Positions 34,215 through 46,850 of a stretch of DNA of 64,000 bases are shown piece after piece (position 1 is the first letter of the stretch; each line of letters starts with the position of its first letter). This DNA is from Leucaena leucocephala (Eukaryota; Streptophyta; Magnoliopsida; Fabales; Fabaceae). Under the pieces are notes generated by a model. The model made no database searches and had not been told where the DNA came from. It saw only the letters and a list, made by a program, of their open reading frames with translations. The stretch covers positions 6,329,001 to 6,393,000 of the forward strand of contig CM073549.1 of the NCBI GenBank assembly GCA_037074615.1, given 5' to 3'. A program made the position numbers and the translations under genes.

Positions 34215-35960
34215 TCGTATACTAAGTAGCCAAAAGCATATAAAAAGAAAGGACGAAAGAAAATACCAACCTTTCATGTTTAGTATGGGAGTAATGAGAA
34301 TTATCAATCTCAAGCTCGATCCCATTATACATGATGATATTGTTTAATACCAACACTTTTTAAATAAACCTTAAAATCATTCGATATTATTATTTTTTTA
34401 AAATTTTATTATATTATTAAATATTTAAGCAACTGACTAATCTAAATCAAAATTTTATAAGCTAAAGACCTCTCTCCATGGGTCTTTTATATTTTAATAA
34501 AATAGAAATTGAACTCAAATTTTTTTAATTTATAATTTAGTTACTCTACTAATAGACAAAAAAAACGCCTTTAATATTGAAAAATCTATATATCTTAAGG
34601 TTAAACATTTTTTTACATTATTGCCCCTCACCTTCTCCCTTTCTATACAGTCGTCGTTTCCCTCATCCCTAAACATGCTGTTCATCGTGGAGGCTCACGG
34701 CGGTGGACGATGGGGCACTCACTCTCAGGGACGAGAGAAAACCCTATCAAGAAGAGAGACACACTTTGCATATTATGTCAATATCAATCAATGGAAGAGG
34801 ATGTGTTTGTATTCGCCACTGATATGTCATTCTCACATAAGCATTTTATTTTCCGCGCCGTACGTACGATAACCTGAGGCCACGAAAAACTTAGGAGAAA
34901 AAGACCTGCTTGGACTGTAAATTACGTAATCATCAGAATGCTAACCCTTATTAATTAATTTAGGGATGATTTGAATTCAAAAGGTAAACTATTTATTTTT
35001 TCCAAACTTTTCCAAACTCTAGCTGACAAAGTTGAAAAACTTAGTTATGAACAAAATTTTATAATTATTGGGGTCCATGCAGAAAATGACGGAAGGGACT
35101 AGGGAGGATGGAACTTCATAGACACCTACACTCCAGTTTTATATTATATTTGATAATATTTTATATATTTGATAATTTTAAGGAGTATTAATATATTTTT
35201 TTCAGTATATGTTCAAGTTAACATTTTGTATAATTAATATTAAAAATTATTTAAAATTTATAATAAATTTAATATTTTTAACTATTTTTATTATATATAT
35301 AAAGAGAAATAGCCATATATCACATATAAAAAAACAGAGAAATATGGAGGGAAACGTGGTGCGAAAGCAACTCGTCACCCCACGCCATGCTTAGTTGTCA
35401 TTTCTAATAATATAAGTTAATAGCTCTATGAGAATTTGAGAAGTCCTTGCTGTGTTGAATTTGGTATGATTTATTGGTACTTTATTTTCGTATATTAAAA
35501 AATCTATTAAATTGATAAAAATTTTCATATTTATAATTATTAAAGAAATAATATTAAAAAAATAACCATTAATTACATTACAAATTTCTCATATTTAATA
35601 GGGACAAAAATAGAAAAAGGACATTAATTATCATATAAGAACAAAGTGATATTAAACATGTTTAGGGAAAATGATCCTTTTAAACCAAATAAAAAATATA
35701 ATATCTTGTCAAAAAATAAAAAAGATAGTATGATATTTTTTGACAAAAAAAAATTTAGATTACTCATGGACTTTATTGTGAGGTGGGATGAGCATGTAGC
35801 AAAAAAAAAAAGGACAAAGCTACTTCTAAGTAGAGGTTTTTCTTCCTGATAAGTACAAATTATGAACTCAACGGAAATAAGTTATATATTTTAAAGAAAA
35901 ATCAATAATAAAAAATAGTTATTACTATTAAGTAATGATTATAAAAATATAATAAATATT
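34215..35960. other. AT-rich stretch upstream of the lectin kinase
   Basis: No exon is supported. I looked for the missing front of the lectin domain and did not find it here. A 15-bp direct repeat (AAATTATCTTCTGA) at 35970 and 35987 sits at the break point of the kinase gene. Confidence 0.45.
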
Positions 35961-35968
35961 TCACATTT

Positions 35969-38782
35969 AAATTATCTTCTGATAAGAAATTATCTTCTGA
36001 CAATCACGTTGGCGTCGATGTGAACTCTCTCAAATCTGTTTCATCTCACAACGCCGGGTACTGGCCGGATGACTTCAACGACAAGTCGTTCCAAGAATTG
36101 AGGCTAAACGATGGCGAGAATTACCAGGTTTGGATTGATTACGAAGATTCTTTGATTAACGTAACTATGGCGAGAGTAGGCACAAAACGACCACGGACGC
36201 CATTGTTGAATATGTCGTTGAACTTATCTGAAGTTTTTGAAGATGAAATGTATGTCGGATTTACAAGTGCGACAGGGCAATTAGTTCAAAGTCATAAAAT
36301 TCTTTCTTGGAGCTTCAGTAATTCAAATTTTTCACTTAGCGAAGCGTTAATCACTTCTGGGTTACCTTCTTTTGTTCTCCCGAAAGATTCAATCGTTAAA
36401 TCCAGAGGATTCATCGCAGGATTAACCATTGGGATTTTCTTAATACTCTGTTTCATAGTTCTGGTGACTCTGTTTGTAGTACAGAGAAAACGAAGGAAAG
36501 CGAGGGAAAGAGAAGCAATGGAGGATTGGGAATTAGAATACTGGCCTCACAGAATAACCTACGAAGAAATTGAATCAGCAACAAAAGGATTCTCAGAGGA
36601 AAACGTGATCGGAATCGGCGGAAACGGCAAGGTATACAGTGGAATCCTAGGAGGATCAGAAATCGCAGTGAAACGAATCTCCCATGAAAACAACGGAATG
36701 AGAGAATTCCTAGCAGAAATCTCCAGTCTGGGAAGACTCAAACACAGAAACCTCGTAAGATTACGAGGATGGTGCAAGAAAGACACAGGAGATTTCCTAC
36801 TAATCTACGACTACATGGAAAATGGGAGCCTGGAAAACAGAGTATTTCAGAACGAGGAAGACGACAAGATCTTAAACTGTGAACAGAGGATTAGGGTTTT
36901 GAAGGATGTAGCTAGTGGGGTGATGTATTTGCACGAAGGGTGGGAAGAGAAAGTGGTGCACAGAGATATTAAAGCGAGCAACGTACTGTTAGATAAGGAG
37001 CTTAATGGAAGGTTGGGAGATTTTGGGTTAGCTTTAATGCATAACAATGGCGAAGTGGCAAGGACCACAAAAGTGATTGGGACGGTGGGGTACATGGCGC
37101 CTGAAATGGTGAAGACAGGAAGAGCATCTACTCACAGTGATGTTTACATGTTTGGAATCTTGGTTTTGGAGGTCATGTGTGGAAGGAGACCTAGTGAGGA
37201 AGGTAACATTCCATCTCTTTTTACAAATAAAAGATATTGCTCTTCATGATTAAAAAAAATTAGGTGAATTTTGAAAAGTTATGGGTTGGCTTTTATGAAG
37301 TACAAATTTGTTTTTATATAATTGTTAGGCTAAATTAGGATAGATCTCTAAAGATATTTTTTATATTCATTCTGACTTAAGACTGTATTTAAGTGACTAA
37401 AGTCTCTTTCACTTAGATTGGTATACACATTTTAATCATTTACATGCAAAACTATTTTTTTTATATAAATTCTTTTAATATTTACAATTAATAGGAAGAG
37501 TATGGAAAAAAAAGTGAAAATATATCTTTTTGTCTTTATAGTTTTGCCTTCATTGTAAATTAATTTTTAAACTTTAACTCGATACAATTTAATCTTTGAA
37601 TTTTGACTCAATACAACTGAACCTTATAGTTTAACTATTTGAAACATATCAGTCTCTATATTTTAGAAAATAAAATTATACTCTATTTTGGGTAGATTAA
37701 GAAAGTTAGGTAAATTAGATATTGTAATGATTGTAAATAAGTTACTTGTAATGATTGTCTATTAGTTTCCTTAAAATACCCTTTCTAATCATGTATATTT
37801 AAACTACCGCTGATAGATACCCCCTTAATATATATACAATTATATAGAAATAAATTAAGAAAAAAATTATAATTTTAGGAGACAAATTGGATTAGAGCTT
37901 TATATGTAGGAACAAACCTAACCCCCAACTAGGCCTTATAATTAGGAACGGAGAGAGTATATTTTATGAAGTGCATAAACTAAAATTTTAAATGGTTAAA
38001 AATTATATAGATTCAGTTGCTCTGAATTAAAGTTTAGGAACCGAGTTTTAGTTGAATTAAAATTATAAAAATTGAGTTGTACTAAATAAAATTTGAAGGA
38101 CAAAGTTATAATAGAGTTAAAATTATAAGGATTAAAAGATAATTTTTTTTAAAAAAAATATAAATTTAAGACAAAATGAATTAATTATATCCTTATATTT
38201 ACAAATAAAATAAACTCCTCCACTTTATGGAAAGTTAAAAGGCTAAATGTAGATTTTTCTGTTTATTTTATGTGAATGTGAATTTGGTATGCATTATGAC
38301 CATTATTTTAACTTATTAATCTCCAAACTCAAAGTATCTATAATTATTTATTTTCTTTAGGAAAACCATCTTTATTGGAGTGGGTGTGGCAACTCAAAGC
38401 ACAAGGACAACTAATAAATGCAATGGATGAGAGATTGAGGGCAAAAGGAGAAGTGAATGAACAAGAAGTAGAAACAATTCTTAACTTGGGATTGTTGTGT
38501 GCTTATCCTGATCCAAAAGCCAGGCCTACAATGAGGCAAGCATTGAAGGTTTTAGAGGGAAAGAATAATAATAATATTGAAGATGGAGATTATGAAGGTG
38601 AAGATATGGATACCTATTTGCTTAAACACATTACATCAGCAAGCGACTTATGGTCTGAGTATTCTCATTACTTAAACTTCTCGTCTCACCCAACGTTTGA
38701 AGATGTTAGACTCACTACTATTTCTCATTCTTCCTCTACGTCTCGTGGCGTTTCGTCTAACTCTATTCTTGATGGCAGGTAA
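35969..38782 (+). pseudogene. L-type lectin receptor-like kinase, 5'-truncated
   Basis: Two exons join in phase (about 35969-37202 and 38361-38782; GT-AG intron of 1158 bp; glycine codon split G|GA). The frame opens inside the legume-lectin domain at NHVGVDVNSLKSVSSH, continues through NYQVWIDYEDSLINVTM and ILSWSFSNSNF, then a membrane span (GFIAGLTIGIFLILCFIVLV) and a full Ser/Thr kinase: GIGGNGKVYSG loop, AVKRI lysine, HRDIKASNVLLD, DFGLAL, GTVGYMAPE, and subdomain XI PTMRQALKVLEG in exon 2. Such proteins sit in the plasma membrane and sense extracellular signals. The signal peptide and roughly the first half of the lectin domain are missing, and the first in-frame ATG lies only near 36167. 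Without an upstream exon the protein could not be exported normally, so I call it a pseudogene, though the kinase part is undamaged. Confidence 0.82.
37681..37957. mobile_element. Stowaway-like MITE in the lectin-kinase intron
   Basis: The right end TATAATTAGGAACGGAGAGAG is a good Stowaway terminus with TA following (37958-37959). The left end CTCTATTTTGGG is decayed, with TA at 37679-37680. It explains part of the intron length. Confidence 0.55.
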
Positions 38783-39529
38783 TGTAGAGAATGAATCCCA
38801 TGAAGTTAAAATTGGTCGAGTTGAAAGCAAAGTACTGACCACAAGAATCTTAACTTCAAAAGAATCAAATTTGGTTATGGAAACTTCTATTGTAGATGAA
38901 AACATAAATTTTAGATAGGATAAGATACGAATTCTCATCAGTGATTAGATGAAAATACATCTCTTTCGTTTTGGTCATTGTGACTATTGTTGTATAGTGT
39001 TAGATTCATTTTTGAAATCATGGTTGATTGGTTTTGTAGAAAAGAGTATTTTGTGCATTATAAATTTTATTCTATAGTTTTAATTGTACAAATAAGGAAA
39101 AATTTGAACACTAGCAAGCATATATACAGATATGTGATTTCATATGTTAAGTTTGAGTTTATATTCATTGCATTGAGAATTTCTTTCTTTTTTAAAATAA
39201 AAATATTTATATGAGTTGGGTTTTAGAGATGACTAGAACTTCAACCTGGTAAGCTTTTCAATTTTAATAATACCTATAAAAATATTTATAAATTAATTAC
39301 CAATAGAGTACTCATATAAAAGTATTCATATTGTTAAAATTGTCTTCAATGTAAATCAAGTAATTCAAGATGAGTTTGTACAACTCCAATACATATTGAA
39401 GTCCATTTGACTCTTTCTTATAAAGGGAAATTAAAATATCCCAAGGGACCTGATTCTTAGAAATTCACCAATTACAAACCTAAACGACTAAAAAATCTTA
39501 AAGAGTTATATAGAAACCAGTTGTCAATG
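38783..39529. other. 3' flank of the lectin kinase
   Basis: Expected 3' UTR followed by AT-rich DNA. No further gene is seen. Confidence 0.4.
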
Positions 39530-39531
39530 TA

Positions 39532-39746
39532 CTCTCTCCCCCGTTCTAATTATAATAACTAAATAGAAAGTTAAATTTAATTATAAATATAAGACGTAAA
39601 TTTACTTTGTCTCTTAAAATAAACGCACATGATTAAAGGGATATATTAGCGAAATTAATACATAATTATTACAAATAACTAATTTAATTAATTTTTTAAT
39701 CTACTCAAATTAGTTAAATAGATCTTATAATTACGACTAGAGGTAG
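39532..39746. mobile_element. Stowaway-like MITE
   Basis: Left CCCCGTTCTAATTATAA and right TTATAATTACGACTAGAGG are inverted. TA flanks lie at 39530-39531 and 39747-39748. Confidence 0.68.
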
Positions 39747-39748
39747 TA

Positions 39749-41740
39749 TTTTTTTGAAGTCTTTATTTGTAATATTTAAATTTATAATCCAATCTTTTGA
39801 TGTTATACTTATATTTTGAGTTTATATTATCATCTTTAGACAAAACCACTATTGCAATACAGTACAGTATCATGTATAGCATGAGTGGCAGGTATGACTT
39901 TAGAAAACATCAAGAATAACCTTCGGATTGGTTACAACTTTTATATCCGTAGATATAGATGTGTGTCTGTGTGTGTGTATAGAGAGAGAGATTATTTTTT
40001 GATGAGGTTGGACTAGAACACAGATGCAGGCCAAACTTGGTGCTGCTTTAATAATTGAAGGAAGCATTATAATGGAGGAATCAAATAATTAAATCATTGA
40101 AATGATGATGTGAGGGATATTATAATTGCTGTTAGGTCCAAAGTTTGGCTAATTACCTTATATATATATATATATATGGGACCCACACACTCTGCCTTTG
40201 AAAATATATGATTTCTCCATACGCCATAATATTAAACAAACAATTTCTTTTGATATGTAAGGATGTAATGTGATAGTCAAATGCTGATCAAATAAATTGT
40301 TCAAATTCGATTCAGAATGTTGTATCATGATAAACTAAAATTAATTTTAAATTCATAACAAAACACCTTAGTCAAAAAATAATAAATAATGTGATTTATT
40401 TGTTAGACTTATTTGTTGACTTTTATTTTTTGATATCTTCGTTAAAGTATAATAATTTCCCCCGTCATGCAAAATCTCTAATTAAAAAAAGTTATCTATA
40501 GGTTTTTTTTGTAGACTTAAGAATAAGCTTTTAAAAGGCTTATTAGGTCTAAAGCCTGTTTAGAAGTCTACTTGCAATGTATGCATTTAAAAAGATCTTG
40601 TATTATCAAATATTAAAACTATAAGTAAATATTGAACATACTAAAATTTATATTTTTGTAAATTTTTAGTAGACTTTAAAATCTACATTTTTACAAATAC
40701 AAGGCTATAAATAAATTTTGAACATATTTATAAGTGATATATAGGCTTATAGGTTGGTCTTAGAAAAAGACCCTGACCTATTTAAGCCAGCATGTTTTTA
40801 AATAGGTTTAAACCTTGGCTTATTTAAATTAGCAAATCTTTAAATAAATTTTAAGCTTGGCAATTTTACTAAATATATTAGGTATTATCAGATTTTAACC
40901 AGACTAAATAGAAGGCATTTATTAAAAGTTTAACCTATTTCTACCCTTACCTTAGAAAATAGGGGTTGCTTGTGAATGAACGTTGATGTCCGAACACGTA
41001 TTCTTTTGAAATAATAATTTGAGAGAAAATCGTTATCAAAGATAATTAATTAATGTGCTGAAAAAAGAGAGTTGTTGTAGCAAGCATTAGTTTTGATTAG
41101 GTCTTACTCATCCCATGCGACTTAAATAACAACCCAACCTGTTACACGGTTATTGACTTTTCAGCTATGTTCATAGCTTGCAGTGTGCTTAGAGACTTGT
41201 GAGGTCGTTGTATGTTATTATTACAAAATAAAAATTGTTACAATTTTTGAATTCAATATATTAAATTATACTCTTTTTTATATTAAATTTTTTATTGAAA
41301 TGTGGAAAAATTAAAAAGAAAAGAAACGACTTAGAATAACAAATTATAAGGATCAGTTCCAAATTATTGATAATAGAAATTTTATTTGAAAAATTAAAAA
41401 ACTACCAGAATTAATGTTATATGTAAAAAATGTAAAGAAAATTGACGATACGTAAATTAATAAAATTAAAAATTTTAGTTCTAAATTAGAAACAGAAAAA
41501 AGAAAAATTTAAATATATTTTACACACGATTAATAAAATTATCACGTCGCAACATTTTTTTATCGTAATCACTAACGAAACTGAAACCCTGTTTATGAAC
41601 TTTCCTTTTTTTGGTACATATTTCGGAACTTTTTTAAACATGCAAAAACACCAATGCCTGACTTCCTAGCCCATAAAGTCCAACCACATTTGAAAAACGG
41701 GAAAAAAACGCAAGACAAAAGCCACCTCATCCTAACTACA
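39749..41740. other. intergenic DNA with microsatellites and a hAT-like remnant
   Basis: No gene is seen. A (GT)n/(GA)n run lies at 39960-39990 and a short (TA)n at 40160-40178. Around 40500-40970 words such as AGGCTTATTAGG and CCTATTTAAGCC resemble the ends of the hAT element at 45958-47922, suggesting a decayed relative; no TSD was found. Confidence 0.4.
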
Positions 41741-41744
41741 GCTC

Positions 41745-42205
41745 ACGCACCCAGTCAGCTGCCAAGTCATTGCACCACATCATCAGACACATAAGGTCCA
41801 GTCCTAGTTAGCCGCCAAGTCATCACATCACATCATCAGCCACGTAAGCTCCTGCCTGAGTCATCTGCCATCGGTGGCCACACAAGGTCTTGTCTAAGCC
41901 ATACGCTGTCATTGCAACACATCATCTGCCACATCAACATTAATATAGTCATCTACTGACACCACCTCATATGCCATGTCAGCCCGTTTGAGTTAGCTGC
42001 CAGACATCGCGCCACGGTATTAGCCACATATGCCAGGGCGAGTTAGATGGCTAGCCAGCAGGCCACATCATCAGCCACATCAGCTCAGCTGTATTCAGTA
42101 GCACGATCATCATGCCACATCACCATCTATGTACCTCTAGTCCTAGTCAGCTGCCCAGTCAACATGACACCTCACATTCTACCATTAGTCACAACTCATG
42201 CCACC
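41745..42205. repeat. degenerate minisatellite, about nine units of 40-56 bp
   Basis: The sequence divides into units starting GTCAGCTGCC or GTTAGCCGCC and containing CACATCATCAGCCACAT. Unit starts lie near 41755, 41807, 41860, 41944, 41992, 42042, 42098 and 42146. Units are diverged and vary in length. It is clearly richer in G+C than its surroundings. It has no long open frame and no recognised family. Confidence 0.6.
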
Positions 42206-42339
42206 AGGGGATAGGCGCATGTGTGAATGGGCCTACGACTGGGCCTGACAATAGCATTATTAGTGGGATGTGTCCCTTAATTTTTGTTTCGGGAAGGCTC
42301 TACATGCACTTTTTACTTTATATTTAACTGACTATGGAG

Positions 42340-42585
42340 TGAGATATCTAATTATTTAGAGCGTGTTTGATTCTTAAAGAGTATTATTTTATTGTTGTTC
42401 TAGTCACGGCACTTGGGAAGACGTTCTAACTCATAAATGCCTAGGTTTATACTTGAGAGTAATATACGACTTGCTCTGCCCGACATTAGTATCTCATAAG
42501 AGGAAGAGAGACTTCACCTTACCCTTAGATCGTGGATGAGCCCAACCCCTTTCTAAAAATTTTTGTACAAAAAAAAAAAATTCCT
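42340..42585 (+). mobile_element. tRNA-derived SINE, family 2, copy 2 (diverged)
   Basis: It aligns along its length with 1410-1650: AGTATTATTTTATTGTTG, GTTCTAGTCACG, CTGCCCGACATTAGTATC and CTAAAAATTTTTGTAC. The B box has decayed to GTTTGATTC. No clear TSD is left. Confidence 0.55.
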
Positions 42586-43260
42586 GTACAAACAAATTTT
42601 ACTTCAAATTTATTTCAGTCTTATAATTTTATTTTATTTCAATTCTACACCTTATATTTATTTTTTGAAAATATACGTAAAATTACATTATATACATAAT
42701 TTTTGTTTTGGGCTGTTTAACGAAGCGTAATTTTTAAAACCTCTAATTTTTGTTGTTTTGAGCACAGGGACCCATGCATAATTGAGAACTTGTAATTTTA
42801 TAAATGAAAAACAAGTCCCCTTCTGCATCAAAATTCAGGATAAGAGGCATCAGATCCTACACAGCATTCGTTTATTCATTGTTCTGAGATTACCATGATG
42901 AACAAACCAGAACCAAGTTCAACAATGCCACAAAATGTCCAAAGTTCATTTAACAAGTGCTTCAAAAGGCTAAAAGTACAAATATTCTGTGTGAAGAGTT
43001 CACAGGATATTGTAATAATTAGAAAGCATAAGAAAGAAAAGGGGGAGAAAAATACCATGGGCGAATGAATACAAGAAGTCTGTGTACCACTCACCCTTAC
43101 AGCAACTACTTTCTGTTGCACTTCACTAAGTAAATCTTCATGTAACGCCATACTAAATCTGGCAAGAAATGAATAAAATGTGCCAATGATTATGATAGCG
43201 TCCCAACAAAACCTCTAAAGACTTGCTCTAGGAGACTCAAACGTCCAAGGGAAAATTTAG
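42586..43260. other. intergenic DNA with one exon-like piece
   Basis: Between 43153 and about 43090 on the minus strand a short exon-like stretch (FSMALHEDLLSEVQQKVVAV) is bounded by TTGCCAG upstream and GTGAGT downstream. No neighbouring exon was found and I do not recognise the protein. Confidence 0.3.
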
Positions 43261-43261
43261 C

Positions 43262-43621
43262 ACTAGATAATTAATTTGTTAATGTTTATTTAATTTATTA
43301 TTTGCTGTCTATTTCATATTCTGTTTGTAATGTTTTAGCTGTTTGTAATGTTTTAGTGGGGAAATAGGTGGATACCCACGATCAAGAGCACTAGGCATGT
43401 AGTAGTAGTGGGTAATCAGTTTCCTTGTTTTCTGTCATTTATTTAATTCAGAAAATACCCAAAATTATGCTCTGTACGTAACTATATTATGGCCATTTTG
43501 GCTCAAAGGAATCACAGGAAGTTAATTACAGAATACCCTATTGAGATTCTCTTGGCTTCTCTGCTTTTCATCTTTATGAGATACTTGTAGAGAGATTGAG
43601 TAGGAGGGATCAAACCTAAAC
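43262..43621 (+). repeat. probable 5' LTR of a gypsy element
   Basis: The stretch lies immediately before a degenerate PBS (TTTGGCCTTAGAGCTAGG, related to TTGGTATCAGAGC) and gag. Internal repeats TGTTTGTAATGTTTTAG and a T-rich 3' part fit an LTR. The left border is a guess. No matching 3' LTR was found; a reversed similar piece (GATTCTCTTAGCTTCT) lies near 48650. Confidence 0.4.
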
Positions 43622-45957
43622 AATTTGGCCTTAGAGCTAGGTATGGTTGAGACACATTCTTATGCTGCTAACATCGACACCAATGCTAACCAGGGTGGCA
43701 GCCACATCTCTTGTGGAGACCTACTGGCAGTCATTGCAGAAAAATTGGAGATGTTGGAGGAACTGAGAGATAAGGTGGCATCATGGAGGCACAATCGAGA
43801 GGCAATTCAGGGAAGAAAAAATTGAGACATTGGGGAGACGAGACGGAGGACGAAGGGTACCCTTACCAGAGGAACAGAGTACTCTACGCAAAGTTGGAAT
43901 TCCCCAAATTCAGTGGAGGAGACCCGAGGGGTTGGGTGCTAAAAGTTGAGAAATTCTCCTGGTATTACTAGACACCGAAGGATGACAAAGTCGAGATAGC
44001 AACAATGTATCTGGAAGGTGATACTCTCGACCTTTTCTCTTGCATTAACTCGGAGCGCACCCTCCTGTATTGCGAGGAACTCGTCAGAACATTGAACGGA
44101 CATTATGGGCCACCAGAATTTATGAATCCTGATGAGTACCTATGCGCAGTCTGACAATTTGGAAGTGCAATAGAATACCGACAAGAATGGGCTAGGTGAG
44201 TAGCGCGGGTAACAAACTGGCCAGACCACTACCTCCTCGGAGTATTTTTGAATGGGATGAAGGAAGAACCGATGATAGAGGTACGACTGAACAAGCCTCG
44301 GACAATCTACCATGCGTCGAGTTTACTGTTAGAGTTGGAGAAAACAGGGTCAGGGCGGGGATCCAAGTTAGGTTCCTTTATGGGCTAAACCCGATCCACA
44401 ACTCACAACCAGACTGACCCAGTACTGTCCTAGGGTCGAGCAATTTCAGTAGGTAGCTCGTTATCGGTTATGTTCACGCAACCTCCAGGGAAATTTTTGA
44501 CGAACCAGTCCAGCTGGGGCACTACCAAACAACAGCGACGGGATAAAGGCTTTTGCTTTAGATGTGGGGCTCCTTTCAAGCCAGTCACCGCTGTAATTCA
44601 GCCTCCCTCGCACTACTGGACGCCGTCGATGATAACACCATGCCAAAAATCTTCGAGACATAAATGGAGAACAAAGAAAGTGAGACTCACACTGCTGAAA
44701 TTTTAGTTAATGCAATTCTAGGCATATCCTCGGCTTCCACAACGAGATTAGAAGGGAAAGTCTTTGAGCACCCTGTGATTATCTTGGTTGATAGTGGCTT
44801 AACCCACAATTTTATTTCTGAAGACATTGTCCACAAACTTCAATTGCCCATACAAGCCACTCCCTTTGTTTGGGGTTCAAATAGGGGTGACAGAACTGTG
44901 AGATGTAACTGTGTATGTAATAAGGTTGAGATGCAAATTTCTGACTTGGTAATTGAACAACAATTTTTCCCGTTTCCACTGAAAAGCACGAACTTGGTGT
45001 TGGGAATCAAGTGGTTGGCCTCCTTGAACACTATCCAAGCTAATTGTAATGAAATGTTTATGATCTTATGGGTGAATGGAAAGAAGTAAAAAATTCAGGG
45101 GATCAATTCACAAACCAGTGCCCCTATCCAACTCCAAAGTATGCATTGTGATGCAGAAACTCCATCTAGGGGCACCATGGCAGTACAAGTGGAAGCTCTC
45201 TGTCAACCGTACCGGCACCCTCACCATCAAAAGGATGAAATTGAATCCCAAATTGCTGAATTACTGAACATGGATTCATTCGCCCTAGTGAGTAAGAAGG
45301 ATAGTTCATAGAGGTTGTGTATTGACTATCGTCGCCTCAACAAAATCAATATCACATATAAGTTCCCTATTCATAATATTGATGAGTTATTAGATGAATT
45401 GCATGGGGTCGTGTATTTTTCTAAATTAGACTTGCGTTCTGTTATCACCAAATTTGTGTACTTCCCTCAGATGTGCATAAGACTGCATTCCTCATTCATT
45501 TGGGACATTATGAATTTGTAGTGATGCCCTTTGGCCTCACAAATACACCAGCCACCTTCTAATTAGCCATGAACATTGTGTTTTGACCTTATTTACGCAA
45601 ATTTGTGCTTGTGTTCTTTGATGATATTTTAATATATAGTTTTGAGCAGTAAATTAAGGACCTTTTGCGAAATGAGGTATTTTAAGAGAGGTTCTCAACT
45701 TTTTCTTCCCCCATTGTTCTAGTGAAAAAGAAGGATGGGTCTTGATTCGTGTATCGATTATCGAGAATTAAACAAGTGCACAATTAAGAACCAGTACCCA
45801 ATTCCCTTGGTTGAGGATTTATTGGATGAATTATATCTGGCCAAGTGGTTTACCAAGCTAGACCTGAGAGCTAGTTACCATTAGATCTAGATGGTTCCTA
45901 CAAATTGCCAGAAGACCATTTTCAAAACTCATTCAGGCCATTATGAATGGTCAGTTA
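43622..45957 (+). pseudogene. Ty3/gypsy gag-pol remnant with two RT starts
   Basis: Gag pieces (LEFPKFSGGDPRGWVLKVEKF near 43890), a zinc knuckle start (CFRCGAPFKP near 44553), and a protease (ILVDSGLTHNFIS near 44785) are readable across several frames. The first RT piece reads CIDYRRLNKINITYKFPI (about 45320), FSKLDLRS, MPFGLTNTPATF and FFDDILIYS (about 45620). A second RT start then follows (SSPIVLVKKKDG near 45710 to THSGHYEW near 45945), so pieces of two gypsy copies have been joined. Many stops and shifts are present. The second RT is interrupted by a hAT insertion and resumes at 47923. Confidence 0.85.
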
Positions 45958-46850
45958 TAGGAATAGAAACAGGCCGGGCGATTTGTTAGGGGCCTATGAC
46001 CTAGCCTGACCTGGCCTATTTAAAAAGATACACAGGCTCAGGCTTGTATGAAAGCCTAATTTTCTTAAGAGGATAGGTTCAAGCTCTTTAAAAAGACTGT
46101 TAGGCATGTCAGGCGGCCTAAGCCTGTTATTCAAAATATATTTAATATGGAAGTGTAATAAGTGGGTATCAAATTCACCACTTATTAAATACAATACAAG
46201 AATAAGACCATTAGACTAACGCATATTATTGTAAATTTTATTCTTGTATTTTATTTTAACAAGAATTAGACAATGGATTTTAACATCCATATGATACCAT
46301 TGATTTAACTCTAAATCGAACCCACTTTACTATCTTTGCATTCTCTAGATCCAGCGCTTAGCTTACTCTCCAGATCACGTTGCTCACTCTCCAGTCTCCA
46401 GACCAGATCCACTACAGTCTCTGCCTTCGTTAGTTTTTCGTCACATCTCCAAGCGTCCAGGTTAAAATGATAAAAAAAAGCAATTTGTGTTCGTGTTCCT
46501 ATTTTGTGTTCCTTAACTATTTCCTTTATGTTCCATTTTCTTTGATTAGTTAAAACAAAATGTTCGATAGTTGACTGTATTAAAATGACTGAGTCTTCTA
46601 ATGGTTCAAATGGATCCATGTGGGTGTTTTCCATTTTGTTCTAGTTCGACTGTATTGGTCTTTATGGTTTGACTTCAGTAGTGTAGTAGTAAGTGGTAAA
46701 CGTATGTTTTTTTGGAGATAATTTTTCTTCTTCAAGAACTTTTTGGCTCTACCTAATATTAAGACTATATTGTAGAAGTTTAAGATGATTAGATATTAAG
46801 ATGAAGAACCATCATAAAACTTACAAAATGGGAAAAAAGTTCCCTAAATA

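Noticed and set aside
35640..35850. Upstream exon holding the missing lectin half
   Set aside because: The open frame there is Lys/Asn-rich and has no legume-lectin motifs, and no splice pair joins it to the kinase gene.
41745..42205. CRISPR-like array
   Set aside because: Units are directly repeated but strongly diverged, without constant repeats and unique spacers, and the DNA is plant nuclear.
42112..42327. 71-codon plus-strand open frame rich in His and Ser
   Set aside because: It starts inside the minisatellite and runs out of it; the composition comes from the CACATC repeat.
46311..46634. hAT transposase fragment on the minus strand
   Set aside because: The 107-codon frame has no BED zinc finger or hAT dimerisation motif that I can see, so I did not call it transposase.
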